A DNA stretch of 64,000 nt from Paracyclopina nana (taxonomy: Eukaryota; Arthropoda; Copepoda; Cyclopoida; Cyclopettidae). A program made the position numbers and the translations under genes. The notes under the pieces are model-generated. The model saw only the letters and a list, made by a program, of their open reading frames with translations. It did not search any database and was not told the DNA's origin. The stretch is taken from contig JAGUCH010000007.1 of the NCBI GenBank assembly GCA_019096065.1, positions 6,036,501 through 6,100,500 of the forward strand. The letters run 5' to 3'. How positions within the stretch are numbered: the first letter of the stretch is position 1; each line of letters starts with the position of its first letter. Positions 47,163 through 63,112 of this stretch are shown in pieces.

Positions 47163-49329
47163 CTAGAAGAGCCATATTCCTACTAGCGGATTTTAGTTGA
47201 AGCCATGGTGGGCTGAGAACTGCCTTGTCTAGGTGGGCTCACAATTAAAATTGGCTGGTTCTCTGATTAGAGGTGCCATATCTTTTGGTTCTCCTTGGTT
47301 CTCTAAACTACTTTTAATATAAAAGATATGCTATGCTACAGATACCTATTTTCAAAGCCCCAGATTCAAAGATATTACCAAGTTTTTGAGGAGTATTTCT
47401 AAAAATAAGGGACAGTTCACTACTTTTGGGCTGGCTTTTTCCAATTTTCTTAGCTTTTTCCATGCCAGTACAACAACTATAGCATGGCCATCATGATCAC
47501 CAGAAAATACTTTTTCCTCAATTCGTTGCATGTAATGGCTAATTTGTTAAAAAACTGGCTATTTTTATTGAACCCACACTAGATGAACTTGATTGTTTTG
47601 AACTCACGCAGAGTTGAGCTGCAAAAAGTAAGGTTATTTTGTCTTATTCGATCCATTATGCTCAGGTCTGGATATGATGTGACTCATGATCCAAAATTCC
47701 TTGACTTTCATGAATCTTACTCAAAATGGTACCATTTTGTTCCTTGAATCAATTGTACTGTTACAAGCTCAAAAAGAGAGCTTTCTTTGTCATTTTGTTG
47801 CCTACAATTCTAAAAACGTTTTGTTTACTTTTTGTTAGAAGCGCTATTTTTACCGCAATTGGGCTTTGCTCACGGTGTAGTTACATTTTTCCCAATAAGG
47901 TAAAAAAGATGGCATTAGGAGTAACCTCCGATTCTTTTTCAAAGTCGCTTCAACTAGTTCGTCGCATAATCGTTATCATTTGGCTTTTTGACTTTTAAAA
48001 ACGAAATATTTGGCGTTCTTGTCAAGAAACGAGAGATTTTCTGCCTTTTCCAGAAAGCTCAACCGTGTATCAAGCTTGCTTTTCTTGGGCAAATTGTCCT
48101 GCAAAGCACACAATTATTACTCACTGTGCCTATAAAATGGCAACAAAACTGGATTAAATCTTACTTTTGAAAAGTTAGAAGACTAAAATATTTGTAAATT
48201 AGTTGAAATATACCAAATCTGTTGACTTTAAAAATTGATCAGAGGTTCAATTTTTTTAGATCGGGGCTTGTAGCGGAGCAGGTGCAAACAGAAACAGATC
48301 GAAATTCAATTTTCAGCCTGCTTAGCCTACGCTGCTATTAGCTGGGCTATCATTAGCTCCTCCTAGCGGCAAAAATCATTACTAACAGAGCCTCCGTAAG
48401 CAAAGCCCAATTGCTACGCACGCTTACACGCACTCCAAAGATCCAAAAATTTAGCACCATCTATTGCATTTTGTCTGTCTTTTGCTCCCTATTGCATGCA
48501 AAAACAACTAAGGGACATTGTTATCATAAGATTTTTTGAACAATTTGTTGAGTTACCAAATGCATAATTAAATTTTTATTATGTACTACCATGGTGGCTT
48601 CAGGAAAACAACTGGACCCTGATATCATTGATTGTCCAGTTTGCATAAAATGCCAACTGTGCAATGGCTGATGTCACATACTTTTCATTTGGAAAAATAT
48701 TACCACAGAAAGCTAGAATCCTTACAGTTTTTTCCATTTTCTCATATGTTAAGCGAAGAGATAATGAATGGGCACAAATTATTATTGATTTAGCTCAATT
48801 TCGTCTTTCTTCTCTTGTTTTATGGCATAACTAAGAATATGCTTCCAGAACGCTTTTAATAAATCTGTTTTCTCAGTTCTTTCCTTATAATACGTTCTAA
48901 AGGTTTAAAATATGTACTTTCACCAAATTGCAAATAAGCTGAATAATGACTTAGATGACCTCAGCCAAGTGTGAGGCAAAAATGCGAAAAGATGTCATTA
49001 AATCAGGTTGACAAGTTTTCGTGGCAAATTGAATGCATATCTAAGCAACCACTTCTGCTTTTTACTTTTATAAAAGACTCTTTACAGCAACGCACAATAT
49101 TCAGGCCGGAGATGAAAAGAGAGGCAAAAATGTCAAGTTGTATTTAGGGTATATTTGTAGTTTCATCACTCTCAATAAATTGTGGATTTTTTGCACACGC
49201 ACGAAACATCAACAGCATTAAAAATCACGATACGTTTATGCGATGGTGGTGTTGTTTCGCAGCAATAAAAAGAAGAGGAGAATAATTTTAGTATGATACA
49301 AATACTGAACTTTTAAGGTATGATCCGTG
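47163..49329. other. Intergenic region upstream of the CUB gene and downstream of GFAT
   Basis: About 2.2 kb of AT-rich sequence. It probably contains the missing 5' exon(s) of the CUB-domain gene and the GFAT 3' untranslated region, but I cannot fix either. Plus-strand frames at 47726-48170 show no family resemblance. Confidence 0.4.
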
Positions 49330-52653
<3,324 letters not shown>

Positions 52654-54236
52654 TTTGGTCAATGATCCTGCGAGAATGACGATGGAAGAAGAACTGATGA
52701 ATCGAGAGGCTCACAAGTGTTATAAATGCTCTGGCGCACAGTGGGGCAAGGACGCGCGCCAAACCCCCGAATCGCTCGATAAATGAGGGGTTGGGTTTTA
52801 ATTAAAAACGTGCAAATTGGACGCAGATGCCGGACTTTTGATAGCTGCTATATATTGCGAATTTTCCGCGTCACTCAATTCTTATCAGGGATATTAATTT
52901 CCTTATCAATGGGATTAACACATGACGACCGCATCATTTTAGCATTGCATTGGCGAAAAATCACTGGGATTCCAGTTCAATTTTCACGCGAATTTGCTAA
53001 TGAGAAAAACACTCCGGGTTTATTGACCCTCTGCTAAAATAACCTGAATTCCAAATTTTGAACATTTTGAAGTTCAGAGTTAAAATAAAATTGGATACAC
53101 TTGTATGCTAAATAAATCGCTGCTAAGTGCTCGCAGGAAGAATTATGTCAATAATTATGTGTTACCTTTGAGAGAGATGCGACCTGACTAAAAGACCCTC
53201 AAGACAAGTTTTAAAGATCCTTGGTCAACGCCCGCTGCAGTGCATGCGCGTGGACGGACGCGCTTTAAACAGGCAAAAATGCTACTGCTGTGAAGTCCTT
53301 GTCAATTGCCCAAGCTCAGAGCATAATCCAAGCGCACTATAACTTTTGGATCATAATTTTTATGAGTGCCCATAAATTCCCCGAGTCACTGATAAAACCA
53401 GTTCAGTAATCCATAGTCGAAAGACGCGTTAATTAATGCAAATGATAATTTTGCTAGGGGAAAATCTGTAATTATTGTCTACTTAATAAATTCGCAGAGC
53501 CAAAAGAAGCTAGGCAAGGCTATTTCGGCAAGGATTTACTCACAATGTGAAAAATTGACTTCCTGGACTATTTTTTCAAAACTGCTTGTCCTTGAGGGTT
53601 GTTGCACCGAGGAGTTCACTTTCAGCACACTCAACCGCTCCAAGGCATTTGATCCTATTTGAGTAGCTTTTTCAGCGCGTCGAAAAGAAACCCACCTTGA
53701 GACCGACGCGTCGAGACGCATCAAAGGTGAACCACTTCTACATAAAGCTCGCGATGCAATTCGACGGCAATCGATTTGTTTTCCATGCTCAACGACAAAA
53801 CTTTGCCATCCTTGATTTTTTTGATGAGTGACGCTTTTATTGCCCATATCGTTAACGCGTTCTCGTTTTTGCTCGCTTTGAGATAAACACAACGCATTCA
53901 TCAAAAAGGAGGAAAAAACATCGACACTTCAACTGGAAAAACCAGACCAAGTTGACCTCATCTAATTCTTGCTCTATACAAATAATACATGCATTCTGAT
54001 CCAAATATCCTCAACAGTGACGGATTTCAGATCTGAATGACAAGTGAGACGCTCTGAATTCCTAACATAAATTCGGGGTTGACAATTTATAGTCAAAAAA
54101 GAATCAATACATTTCAAGATCTTCCAGAACATCCTACGCAATGGAGTGAGAGACAACTTTCACGAAAACCGGTTTCACCCATATAACATGCTCTTGCGAG
54201 TGAGACAGTAAGAGGGGGAAAAAAAGGAAAACTTAC
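52654..54236 (-). other. Probable GFAT 5' leader intron
   Basis: Between the GFAT ATG and a GTAAGT donor (minus strand, 54231-54236) I see no conserved coding exon. An acceptor CTCGCAG (52668-52674) lies 14 bp upstream of the ATG. A 122-codon minus frame at 53536-53904 has no family resemblance and I treat it as noncoding. Confidence 0.45.
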
Positions 54237-54482
54237 CTGAGATGTATCACAGTTTTAAAATGGGCCCGAATTTGAGTAATAAAATGCTGCTAAAGGTGCC
54301 GGGATTGATTTTCCGCGAAACCCATTTTGGTGCAACGACACGTCAATGCTGCTGCTGTCATTTGACGGAAAACGAAGAATGTAAACAAACAGATCCCTTC
54401 TGCGCTAACGTTCCACGACTGCGTAGTCAAGCCGCGTCAAAATCAAAACATAAACATCAAAACCTTGAAAAAAGAGTGAAAC
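54237..54482. promoter_or_regulatory. Putative shared divergent promoter of GFAT and ADPGK
   Basis: The probable GFAT leader exon ends at 54237 (minus) and the ADPGK ATG is at 54483 (plus), leaving about 246 bp for both transcription starts. It includes TGTAAACAAACAGAT at about 54371-54385, resembling the forkhead half of the composite element in Wnt4 introns. Shared regulation is inference. Confidence 0.4.
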
Positions 54483-56106
54483 ATGGACGAAAAAGCGGAA
54501 AATGTGAAGAAAAAGCGGTGGATGATTGCAGCAGTGGCCGCTATTTTGGCCGCTGTCCTTTTTTCCCGCTTTCCAAATGATGATGCAGATTCCGTTGACG
54601 TTCCCACCAAAATGGAGGCCATTTTGGCAGCTTTGCTTGAATACGAGAGGCAGCTCGTTGGCAGCGTGACAGCTCGAATAGCAGTCGGGTATGGAGCTTG
54701 CAAGGACATTTTCGTGCAGGGCAACGACATTTTGGGCGGGAAACGGCCCACGGGCGGTGTCATCCGGAATCACAACGAAATTCAAAGCTGGGACCATTTT
54801 CTGGAAATGTACGGCTTCTTCTTCAACCAAGGGGCTGCTGCAGAGTATGTCCATTTTTTGAAGCTGCTTTCTTTAATTGCATTGAGCAATTTGTAATTCA
54901 GGAGGTTTTGCTCAAATGTGGACCTTTTCAATGAGCTCGTTCAAGGTGCAGCGCTAGTCAGCCACCATAGGGAAGCTTTGGGTGGAAACGCTCCTGTCAT
55001 GGCCAACCGATTCGCCATCGAGGGTACTTTGTCATAATTAGCCATAGCTTTTCAGCATAGAGTTTTTGAAGGTGCCAATGTGTTGCTGGCTGCCAAGATG
55101 ACCCCACGCTTCAGGGAACAAATCAATCCCTCCATCAAGGTGACTGGTGAAGACGTCACTGAGGATGACATTCACCTGATTCTCGAGTACACACGAAACG
55201 AGAAATGGGGCGAATTTCAAGCGCCGAGAGCCAACCGATTCATTGTCCATAGTGACAGAAACAATCCAACTCTTAGCTCACTTGAGGGGTTTGACGAACC
55301 GTTGAAGCAGTACAATCCAGACTTACTTGTCATAGGCGGACTCCAGATGATGGACAACTACCCGTTCGCTGACGGTGAGCGGCAAGAGAGGCTGAGAAAA
55401 GTCATGGGTCAAATGGAGAGGCAAGCCTCATCGACAAGAGTTCATTTTGAGATGGCCTCTTTCGTAGATGAGACACTGCTCAAGGACTTGACCGAATTTG
55501 TGATACCCTTTGCAGACTCCTTGGGCATGAACGAGCAAGAATTGCCCAACTTGAGGTCCATGCTCATGCATGGCAACATTAGTGTCCTGTCCGATTCCAA
55601 CCCTAAAATTGCCATCACCCTAGGTAACTTGATTTTCTCACACTTCCAAATATATAGTAAGAGTAGTCATATTTCTTGAAGATCAAATGAGGGATGTATT
55701 CCGCATATTGAGCAATAATAAGGGACGGCCTTTGACAAGGCTGCACCTTCACACCCTCCCCTTTCAAGCCATCATCGTGAGCAAGAAGTCAGCATGGAAG
55801 AACACAGCCATAGCAGCCGCCAAAGCAAGCCTCACTGCCAATCGTCACGTTTGCGCCTCTGCCTCAGTGGACCTCCAAAAAGCGTTGCTATTAATGGATG
55901 ACAGCTTTACGACCTCACGCGATCCAAGATCTGCGGAGCGGAAAATCTTCAATCATGAAAAACCTGTTAATTGTTGGACCGAAGATTTAGGTGAAGACAA
56001 TCTGGTTGAGATTTGCATTTCTCCCAATCTGGTTTGCGGCGAGGCCAAGCAGACTGCAGGTGGAGGTGATAACATTTCGGCTGCTGGCCTCGTCATGCAG
56101 GTTTAA
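54483..56106 (+). CDS. ADPGK: ADP-dependent glucokinase
   Basis: Exons: 54483-54844, 54902-55023, 55072-55623, 55682-56106; 486 residues, frame intact, introns 48-58 nt. It phosphorylates glucose to glucose-6-phosphate using ADP, facing the ER lumen in vertebrates. A hydrophobic N-terminal anchor (WMIAAVAAILAAVLFSRF, residues 13-30) fits ER targeting. Family blocks: ARIAVGYGACKDIF, FFFNQGAAAERF, GGNAPVMANRFA, DIHLILEY..NEKWGEFQAPRANRFI, LLVIGGLQMMD, HFEMASF, LGMNEQELPNL and C-terminal GGGDNISAAG, whose Asp (about 475) is the catalytic base in this ribokinase-like fold. Human ADPGK is 496 residues, so length is normal. It is divergent from GFAT, both acting on hexose phosphates. Confidence 0.94.
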
Positions 56107-56631
56107 CCCGTTCCTTTTAACATGCGTATGATATACTCAATGATGCATTTTCACGATACCTCTTAACTTTTTGACGAAATGCAACTGTGATTCAAGGCGG
56201 AGATGAAAGAGCGCTAAATTCCCCTTTTTATGCTACAAATTCTACCGAACTATGCTGTGATCATCTTCTGAATTTCATTTTTCATTTTTTTGTGGGTGCC
56301 AAAATAAACTTTTTCAAATGGTGATGTTGAAAAACAAGATAAGACTCGTCATTAATCAAGTCTGGAATTTACAAGTTTCCCTAGAGCATTTATGCATTTT
56401 TATCAGCTTTTAGTATTTATTGCAGTCTAAGGATTTTGGCGTTTGAAATCTGAGTGATTTAAGCAGGTAAGTTGTTCTGACCAAGCATTGGGAAGCGCAT
56501 AAAATTAGAAAGCTCAAGATTCTTGCACGTGTCCGGCTTGGCCAGCTTGACTCTATTTCGGATGTAGAATGAGCTGAAGCTTCTCATGCTGCAGCAGGAG
56601 TATAAGCATCAGGAAAGCAAAGAGGAACAAC
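56107..56631 (+). other. Intergenic region between ADPGK and SLMAP
   Basis: About 0.5 kb. A plus-strand AATAAA at about 56302-56307 suits the ADPGK polyadenylation site. The remainder should contain the SLMAP promoter; no specific element is convincing. Confidence 0.45.
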
Positions 56632-59453
56632 ATGACTGCAAGAGCAATTCTGGTGCAAAAGCTCAACTCTCATCCCTTTGATGATCGAGTTTTGCTCCTG
56701 GATGTTCCCTGCAAAATTGGCAGAGCTCACAAGGACGACCAGGTAGGCAAAGATCCTATTGCTAAGCAATCGTCTAAAACTTTTACATCCAAAAAAGGCT
56801 GATTCCGGAAATGGACTGTTCGACTGCAAAGTCTTGTCGAGGCAACATGCCATGATTTTGTTCGAGGACGAGAGGTTCTACATTGTTGACACTGGAAGCA
56901 GCAATGGCACCTTTGTCAACAACATCAGACTCAGTAAGACAGGAGAGGAGTCGAAAATGACTGAAATCTTCAATGGAGACATTATTCGATTCGGCTCTGA
57001 CATTGTAGACAAAGTAACGTATTCAAATAATTTATAGGAAAAAAAGTATTCAAGTGACCATGCTTTTTCAGAGCAGACAGGTTACTCAGAAATGCATTGT
57101 GACGAAGGTCAAGTTGTATGATCCGGATGGCAATTTGGCCCCAAACCGGCCTTCGGAGTCCAGGCTGTTCCGGCCCACAGACTCCTTCGAAGACTTGTCC
57201 ACCATGACATTGTCCTTGCAGGAAGCTCTGGCCCGTGAGAAAATGCTGGAGGACAAGCTGATCCAGGTGAAGAGCATGATCAGCAAGAACATTGGCAAAA
57301 GTCAAACCGACCTTTTGAGGCTGTTTGAGAACATCAAAGAAGAGCTGATGAACTTGTACGAAGCTCGCGAAGCTTTCAACAGCGATGATCAAAGCGGAGC
57401 AGTATTGGAGAAAATGGGCGCTGAAAATCACAGCTTGAAGAAGGAGCTGAACACCTTGCAACAAGAGTTGAATGGCAAAAGCCAGGAAATGGCCATCCTG
57501 CAAAAGAGGTCTCATGCTGATAATGTGGAACTGACCACATTGCGGAAAGCCTGCCAAATGCAAAAGGAGGACATTTACAACCTGGAAAGGAGGCTGGAAA
57601 ATGCCCACAGTGAGGTGCAAAGGACCAAGTTTGAGGTTGAGGCTGTCAAGGCTGAAACCACCAAGGAATGTGATCAGAAAATGCTGGAGAGAGAGAATGA
57701 GATGGAGAAGGAGAAGCAGGAGGTGAAGCAGAGGCTGCAGCATGTGCTCTCCAATGAGTCCAATTTGTTGGACAGGATCAAATCTTTGGAAAATGATGAG
57801 AAATATGCAAGGGCTGAAGTGGACAGAATTCTGGCCAAAGAAAGGGAGATGACTGAGGTGAACCAGCAGTTGCAGTATAAAGTGGAATGCCTTGAGAATG
57901 AGCTCTCTGATGCGCTGCAAATCATCCAGGATCAGGAAGGACAGGTTCAGGTCAAGAGGGATGACCAGGACGTGGCCAAAATTGCTGAACAGGAGGAGAC
58001 CATCAAGAATTTGCAACAAGAGGCTGCCTATGTGAGGAAAGAGCTCATAGAGGCCAGAGCTCACAAATCTGCCTCAGATGATAAGTTGAGCACTGTCCAG
58101 GATAAAATTGAAACCATGCAAAACAACATCAATTCCTTGTCAGATGAAGGTAATGACTACTGAATCTATGTGATCATACTTAAAATTGAATTTCAATCAA
58201 AGGGGCCAGGCTGAAAAAGGTCATTGTTGGGCTGGAGGAGAGTCTGGAGATAAAGACCAAAGAGGCCCAACACTTGACTGAATTGGTGGCCAAAATGGAA
58301 GCCACTCCAGGACAAGATGAGATGAACAAAGTGCAAATTGCTGATCTCAAAGCTGAGCTCGCAAAAGCTGAGGAAACCCTCAAAATTCGCACTGAGGAGT
58401 TGCTGCAAAGCAAGAAAGTACTCCGGACCAAAGATGAGGAGATCCAGCAACGAGAAATTGACATTTCTTGCCTCAGAGGACAGGTAAATAATGATGACAC
58501 TGATGATGATGAGGATGACACTTTAACCCTTGATGCTGGTGAGGAAGAGGACCAAATTCTCCTTGAAGAGCTGGATCAAGATTCGTAAACTGTATACATT
58601 CACATCTTGATTGATAGGTTCAAAATGTTCAAGATGAGCTGGACATACTGAGATCCCAATCAGACAATGTTGGAGCTGTTCAAGAGGAGGCTCAAGAGTT
58701 GAGGCAAAGAATGGTCAATGTTCAAAATGAGATGAACCACACAATGGGTGAAAACGAGAGGCTGCTTGACGAGCTGTCAAGGCAGCAAGCTCTGTATAAT
58801 GAGCTCAAAAAGATGAGAGGTCGTGGAGAAGAGATGGATATGCTCCAGGAATTAGAACAGGTTCAGTTTTACCACAAACTTTGCCTTCTAGCATGAAGCT
58901 TAGGAAAACTAGGCAGTAAAGGAAAATACTTTCTAACACAAAAAACAAATTGCTCAGAAACCACTGATATTTGATTTGAATCAGTCATGATCTAGCCAAA
59001 AAGTAGTGCTAATTTCGGCAAAAATGCAAATTGTCATCTTGTGAAAAGAGTTTTTGGTTGATAAACCAGTTTTTCCACTTTACCACTTTTCAGGAAGCCC
59101 GAGAAGCTCAAAGGCATGCGGTTGACCTCGAAAGGGAATTGGGTCAGCAAGCAATTCAACTCGAGGCTTTGACAGAAGAAAAGATTCGATTGCTGAGAGA
59201 AATTGCTCAGCTCAAAGCATCAGGCTTCAAATCAAACCCAGGAGAAATGGAGCAAAATGCTGCAGGAGGTTACTACTACACCTCAACCCCTGTCTCCACT
59301 AATAATACAGCATCATCTTTGTCAGCCTCAAATAGCTTAGTACCCAAAGTATCAAGTAATGCAGCCATTTCCTCAGTTGGAGCCCTGAGATTGTATGAAT
59401 TTCTCCTTGGAGCATTCTTCATTGCTGCCATGCTTAATTGGATACTTGTGTAA
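56632..59453 (+). CDS. SLMAP: Sarcolemmal membrane-associated protein (SLMAP)
   Basis: Exons: 56632-56742, 56798-57013, 57072-58149, 58203-58483, 58618-58860, 59094-59453; 762 residues, intact. An N-terminal FHA domain shows GR at 30-31, SRQH at 51-54 and SNGTFVNN from 72, the phosphothreonine-binding signature, then VTQKCIVTKVKLYDPDG as in SLMAP. A long coiled coil (about 140-670) and a C-terminal tail anchor (LLGAFFIAAMLNWILV) follow. SLMAP is a STRIPAK-complex adaptor whose FHA domain binds phosphorylated MST/Hippo kinases and restrains Hippo signalling; the tail anchor places it on ER/outer nuclear membranes. The intron after 58483 stays open in frame for 34 residues, very acidic, before a stop, so intron retention would give a tail-less isoform. 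An AATAAA overlaps the stop codon region (59453-59458). Confidence 0.93.
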
Positions 59454-59920
59454 ATAAAGCTTTAACCCTTACACCTCAATTAGGCTAATTAGAAATCTAG
59501 TAGATCATTGTGCAACCATCCAAGCATGATTTTGAATTATGTTTTCTCTAGACACACTGGAGAGTTTTTCCACTTGAAATTAAAAATACCTCTCAAACTT
59601 AAAGTGAGCACCTTAAGAAAAACAAAGCTTTAAAAAGAAGCTTGAAAAAGCATCATTTTAGCTCATTATTTCTGCAAGTAATGAATGAAAAGATAAGAAG
59701 CTAGCATTTGAGTGGGAAACTCATCACAGTGTGATCAGAGTACACATGCACTCACCCTACACACATGCAGCAAAGTCAGCAGCAAATATACACACATACA
59801 GCATATACACACATGCCTGCCTGAAAATTTGAAAACCTGCACTTGCACACTGCTACAAGGACTATTGAAGCTAGCATTGTATACAAGACTCTGGATGGTG
59901 TGGCTCAACACAAAAACATC
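59454..59920. other. Intergenic spacer with a CA-rich tract
   Basis: Spacer between SLMAP and the SLC17 gene, including an imperfect ACACATGCA/CACACATACA-type simple repeat at about 59741-59830. No exon recognised; it should contain the SLC17 promoter and leader. Confidence 0.5.
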
Positions 59921-61598
59921 ATGAACTTTATACCAAGTGCAAGGCAAGTCCTGGCCTTGATGGTCTTCTGGGGCCAAATTCAAAACTACATGATGAGAGT
60001 GAATCTCAGCATCTTAATTGTGGCCATGGTGAAGGATACTCAAACCACTCAGCTCAACTCCACTGCTGCAGAAAACACTAGCTCTTACAATTTGACATGT
60101 ATGGAAAACAGGGCCTACAACATGAGCAATCCTCCTCAAAGGAATCCAGACCACCATGAAGGCTTTGACTGGAATGAGCTGAGACGTGGCCAAGTTTTGG
60201 GAGCCTTTTCCATAGGCTACATCACAACTCAGGTAAAGTTTTCAATTAAAAGTAAGTGTTTTCATTGCACATTCACAAAAATAAAGGTGATTGGGGGCAG
60301 AATGACTGAAAAGTATGGAGTCAGGAGAGTGTTTGGCCTTGGCCTTTTCATCTGTGGCCTCTTCTGCTTTCTCAGCCCAGTGGTGGCCAAATTCAACGTG
60401 TGGACTTTTATGGTACTGAGGATAGTCCAGGGAGCTTGTGAGGGTGTCACTTTTCCTGCCCTGCAAGCCATGACTGCCAGGTGGATCCCCTTGAAAGAGA
60501 GGAGCTCATTCATAGCCAGAACCTATTTTGGCACAGTGTTTGGCCTGGTGATCACATTTCCTTTGTGTGGCTTTCTAATAGATTTGTATGGGTGGGAAGC
60601 AGCCTTCTATGTCATTGGAGGCATCACCTCAATCTGGTTTGTGTTCTGGTGGTTTTTGGTCTTTGACACTCCTGACCAACATCCAAGAATCTCACATGAA
60701 GAATTGACCAGCATCAAGGTAAAAAAATGCCATTAATTTGTTAAGGCAATAGAAGTTTTCCTTTTTTTCTTCTTCCAAGAGGGCAATTGGCAAAACATTG
60801 GATGACAAGCCCAAACCTGTGCCTTGGAGAGCCATCCTAACTTCCATTCCAGTTTGGGGCATGATCATTGGAGATTGTGGAAATTGCTGGGGAATCATCA
60901 CACTTGGCTCCAATGGCCCTGCCTACCTCAAATATGTCCTTGGCGTGGACATCAGAACCAATGGCATCTTGTCAGGACTCCCTATGCTTTGCAGATACAT
61001 TGGAGGAGTCTTGTTTGCCATCTTGGCTGACTTCCTCATTTGCAGGGACTTTTTATCAGTGACCAATGTGAGAAGGGTTTTCAACAGCATTTGCATGTTT
61101 GGGCCAGCTGCTGCAATGCTCATGATCTCTTTTATGCCACCAAGCCATCAATGTGATGTCACCTTTGTCATTGTCCTCCTTTGTGTTGGCATGTTCTTGA
61201 ATGGAGCCTTGTCTTCAGGCCATTTTGCAGCCCCTGGAGATTTGTCCCCCAACTATGCTGGAACCATCATGGGAATCTCCAACACAATTTCAGGATCTGG
61301 ACTTGGATTCTCAGTGCCTGTCTTCATTGGAGCCATCACCAATGATAACCAAACTTTTGAGGCTTGGGCTGTGGTATTTGGAACTGCTGCTGCTTGCTAC
61401 ATTGTGGGCAATATTTTTTATGTTGGCATGATCAAGGGAGAAGTTCAGCCTTGGAACTACCATGTAAGAATTGAAAAAATTTCAAGCCATCTTTTAGAGT
61501 TAATTTATGTTTTGTTACAGGAGGATGGTAAAGAGTTGGAAGAGACCAAAGGATTTGTCAGTGCTCCAAAAGCTGTGCCTGAAGACACAGATATTTAA
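59921..61598 (+). CDS. SLC17-family (sialin/phosphate-like) major facilitator transporter
   Basis: Exons: 59921-60232, 60287-60718, 60780-61463, 61521-61598; 501 residues, intact. About twelve membrane helices. The start MNFIPSARQVLALMVFWG and YMMRVNLSILIVAMVK is the SLC17 signature (MRVNLSVAIVAMV). An N-glycosylated first luminal loop follows (four or more NxS/T sites in the NST...NTSS...NLT stretch), then GGRMTEKYGVRRV, RIVQGACEGVTFPALQAMTARW and, in the second half, CGNCWGIITLGSNGPAYLKYVLGVDI and APGDLSPNYAGTIMGISNTI. SLC17 members move anions (phosphate, sialic acid, glutamate, other organic acids) in lysosomal, vesicular or plasma membranes; the substrate cannot be deduced here. In-frame codons upstream of 59921 lack ATG. 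Confidence 0.92.
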
Positions 61599-61666
61599 CA
61601 AAATCACAGCACAACATCCATTTTTAATACTCTCAGCAGAGCTGCTTTAATCTCTCAGAAACTTTA

Positions 61667-63112
61667 CTACAGAACTATAATGGTTTGCTTTCCTTCAGGC
61701 ATATTTTTAATCATCCAGTTGACAACTTTGTTGCTGTTACCACTTTTACTCATGCTTTTGCTGTTCATCAAATCAGCGAGTGTCAGTCCATCTTGGGTGT
61801 CCTCACCCAAAGAAGAATCTTTGTAAATAGTGTTAGAATCTGATTTATCTTTGGCTTTGTAATAGCTCTTTTGGGCATCCTCTGAATAGGGCTGATTTTG
61901 TTCCCACCTTGGATTGGCTTCATAGGTTAAGTGTTCCAAATTGTGTTCTGATTGTTTGGCATATTTCTGCTGAACTTCCTTAGGTTCTTGAGATTCCTTA
62001 AATGTCTCTTTGGTATTTAAAGGATTTTCATTAAGTTCTTGATTTTCTTCTTTGGGCTCTTTTTGAACTTCATTGGGTTCTTGGGGCTCTTCATTAGGTT
62101 CTTCCTTAGGTGCTCCAGGTTCATTGGGTTGTGGAGGTTCTTCATTGGTTACCTTAGGTTTCTCTTTGAATTGCTTAGGCTCCTCAATGATAACATGATT
62201 TTGAGCTTCTTTCTGCTCTTGCAAATCAGAAAACTTTTCACTCTCAAGCATCTCCTTTTCAAATCTATCCATAGCATCTTCTACAGTAACTCCTGCCTTT
62301 TCTGATGAAGATTCCTGCTCAGGGTTGGCTTCTTCCACAAATAGCTTTTTGATGGTTTTCTTTCCTGAAGGAACAGCAGAAGTGGAATTAGATGAAGAGT
62401 TTAGCATTATTTGCTGCTGTTGTTGCATGATAGTTTCCTCCAATTCTTGCACAATTTTGCCCTCTTCCCTTTCAAACTCTTTGATTTCATCCATCAATTT
62501 CACCTCATTCTCCTTTAGCTGTTTAGATCCTGGCTTGAGCATATTTGGTAGCTCAGTGCTATTCTAATCAGTGCAAAATAGGTTAAGTTCTCACCAAGGA
62601 ATTTTCAGCTTATATATGTAGAGCTTACTACCGTTTTATTGAGGGTCTCTTCCAGAGCTTCAATGGTGTGGTTTTTTGACAGGAGCAATTCCTTGAAAAC
62701 TGCTTTTTCAGGCATCACAGGATGGTCATTTTCTTTAGAGGGAACACAATCTCTGGTCAAGTGTCTGACAATTTCACAATTATTTCCCCCATCAGCCAAA
62801 ATTAGGTGAACCACTTGCTCCTTTTCAACTGGGTCACACACTTCCAAGTACCATACTTTATACCTGCAAGCTAGCATCATAAGCAAGTTAGAATCCTAAG
62901 AGGAAATCAATTTTTTTTAAAAGTTGCTTACCTTCAGTTTCTTGCAAAGGCTTAATGATGGCTTCAGATGACTGATTCTTACTTTCACTATTGTCATCAA
63001 GTGGCCTGATGATGGTTTCTGAAGATGTCTGAGCCAAAGCCAAAGTGGAGGAAAAAAATAATGCCAGCCAAGAAGATAGTATACAATGACAAAGATTCAT
63101 TTTAATAGCCAT
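61667..63112 (-). CDS. Secreted Glu/Pro/Asn-rich protein, unknown function
   Basis: Exons (complement): 62932-63112, 62629-62870, 61667-62563; 439 residues. A signal peptide (LCHCILSSWLALFFSSTLALA) precedes an imperfect internal repeat (SSETIIRPLDDNSESK / SSEAIIKPLQETEG). The second exon encodes a compact segment with cysteines (ACRYKVWYLEVCDPVEKEQV... NNCEIVRHLTRDC). The last exon has a short coiled coil with a Gln run (residues IMQQQQQIM), then a low-complexity stretch of EEP/PNE/QEPNE-type repeats at 62000-62150. I chose the acceptor at 62870/62871 because it alone keeps the phase. Not recognised as any family. It resembles disordered acidic extracellular-matrix or shell/cuticle proteins in composition only. 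Confidence 0.7.

Noticed and set aside
53536-53904. 122-codon minus-strand open frame upstream of GFAT
   Set aside because: No domain or family resemblance, no supporting splice or context evidence; lies in the probable GFAT leader intron.
56982-58064. 360-codon minus-strand frame, Leu/His/Phe-rich
   Set aside because: Antisense of the SLMAP coiled-coil exon; Leu/Phe/His bias is what reversing a Glu/Lys/Gln-rich coding strand gives.
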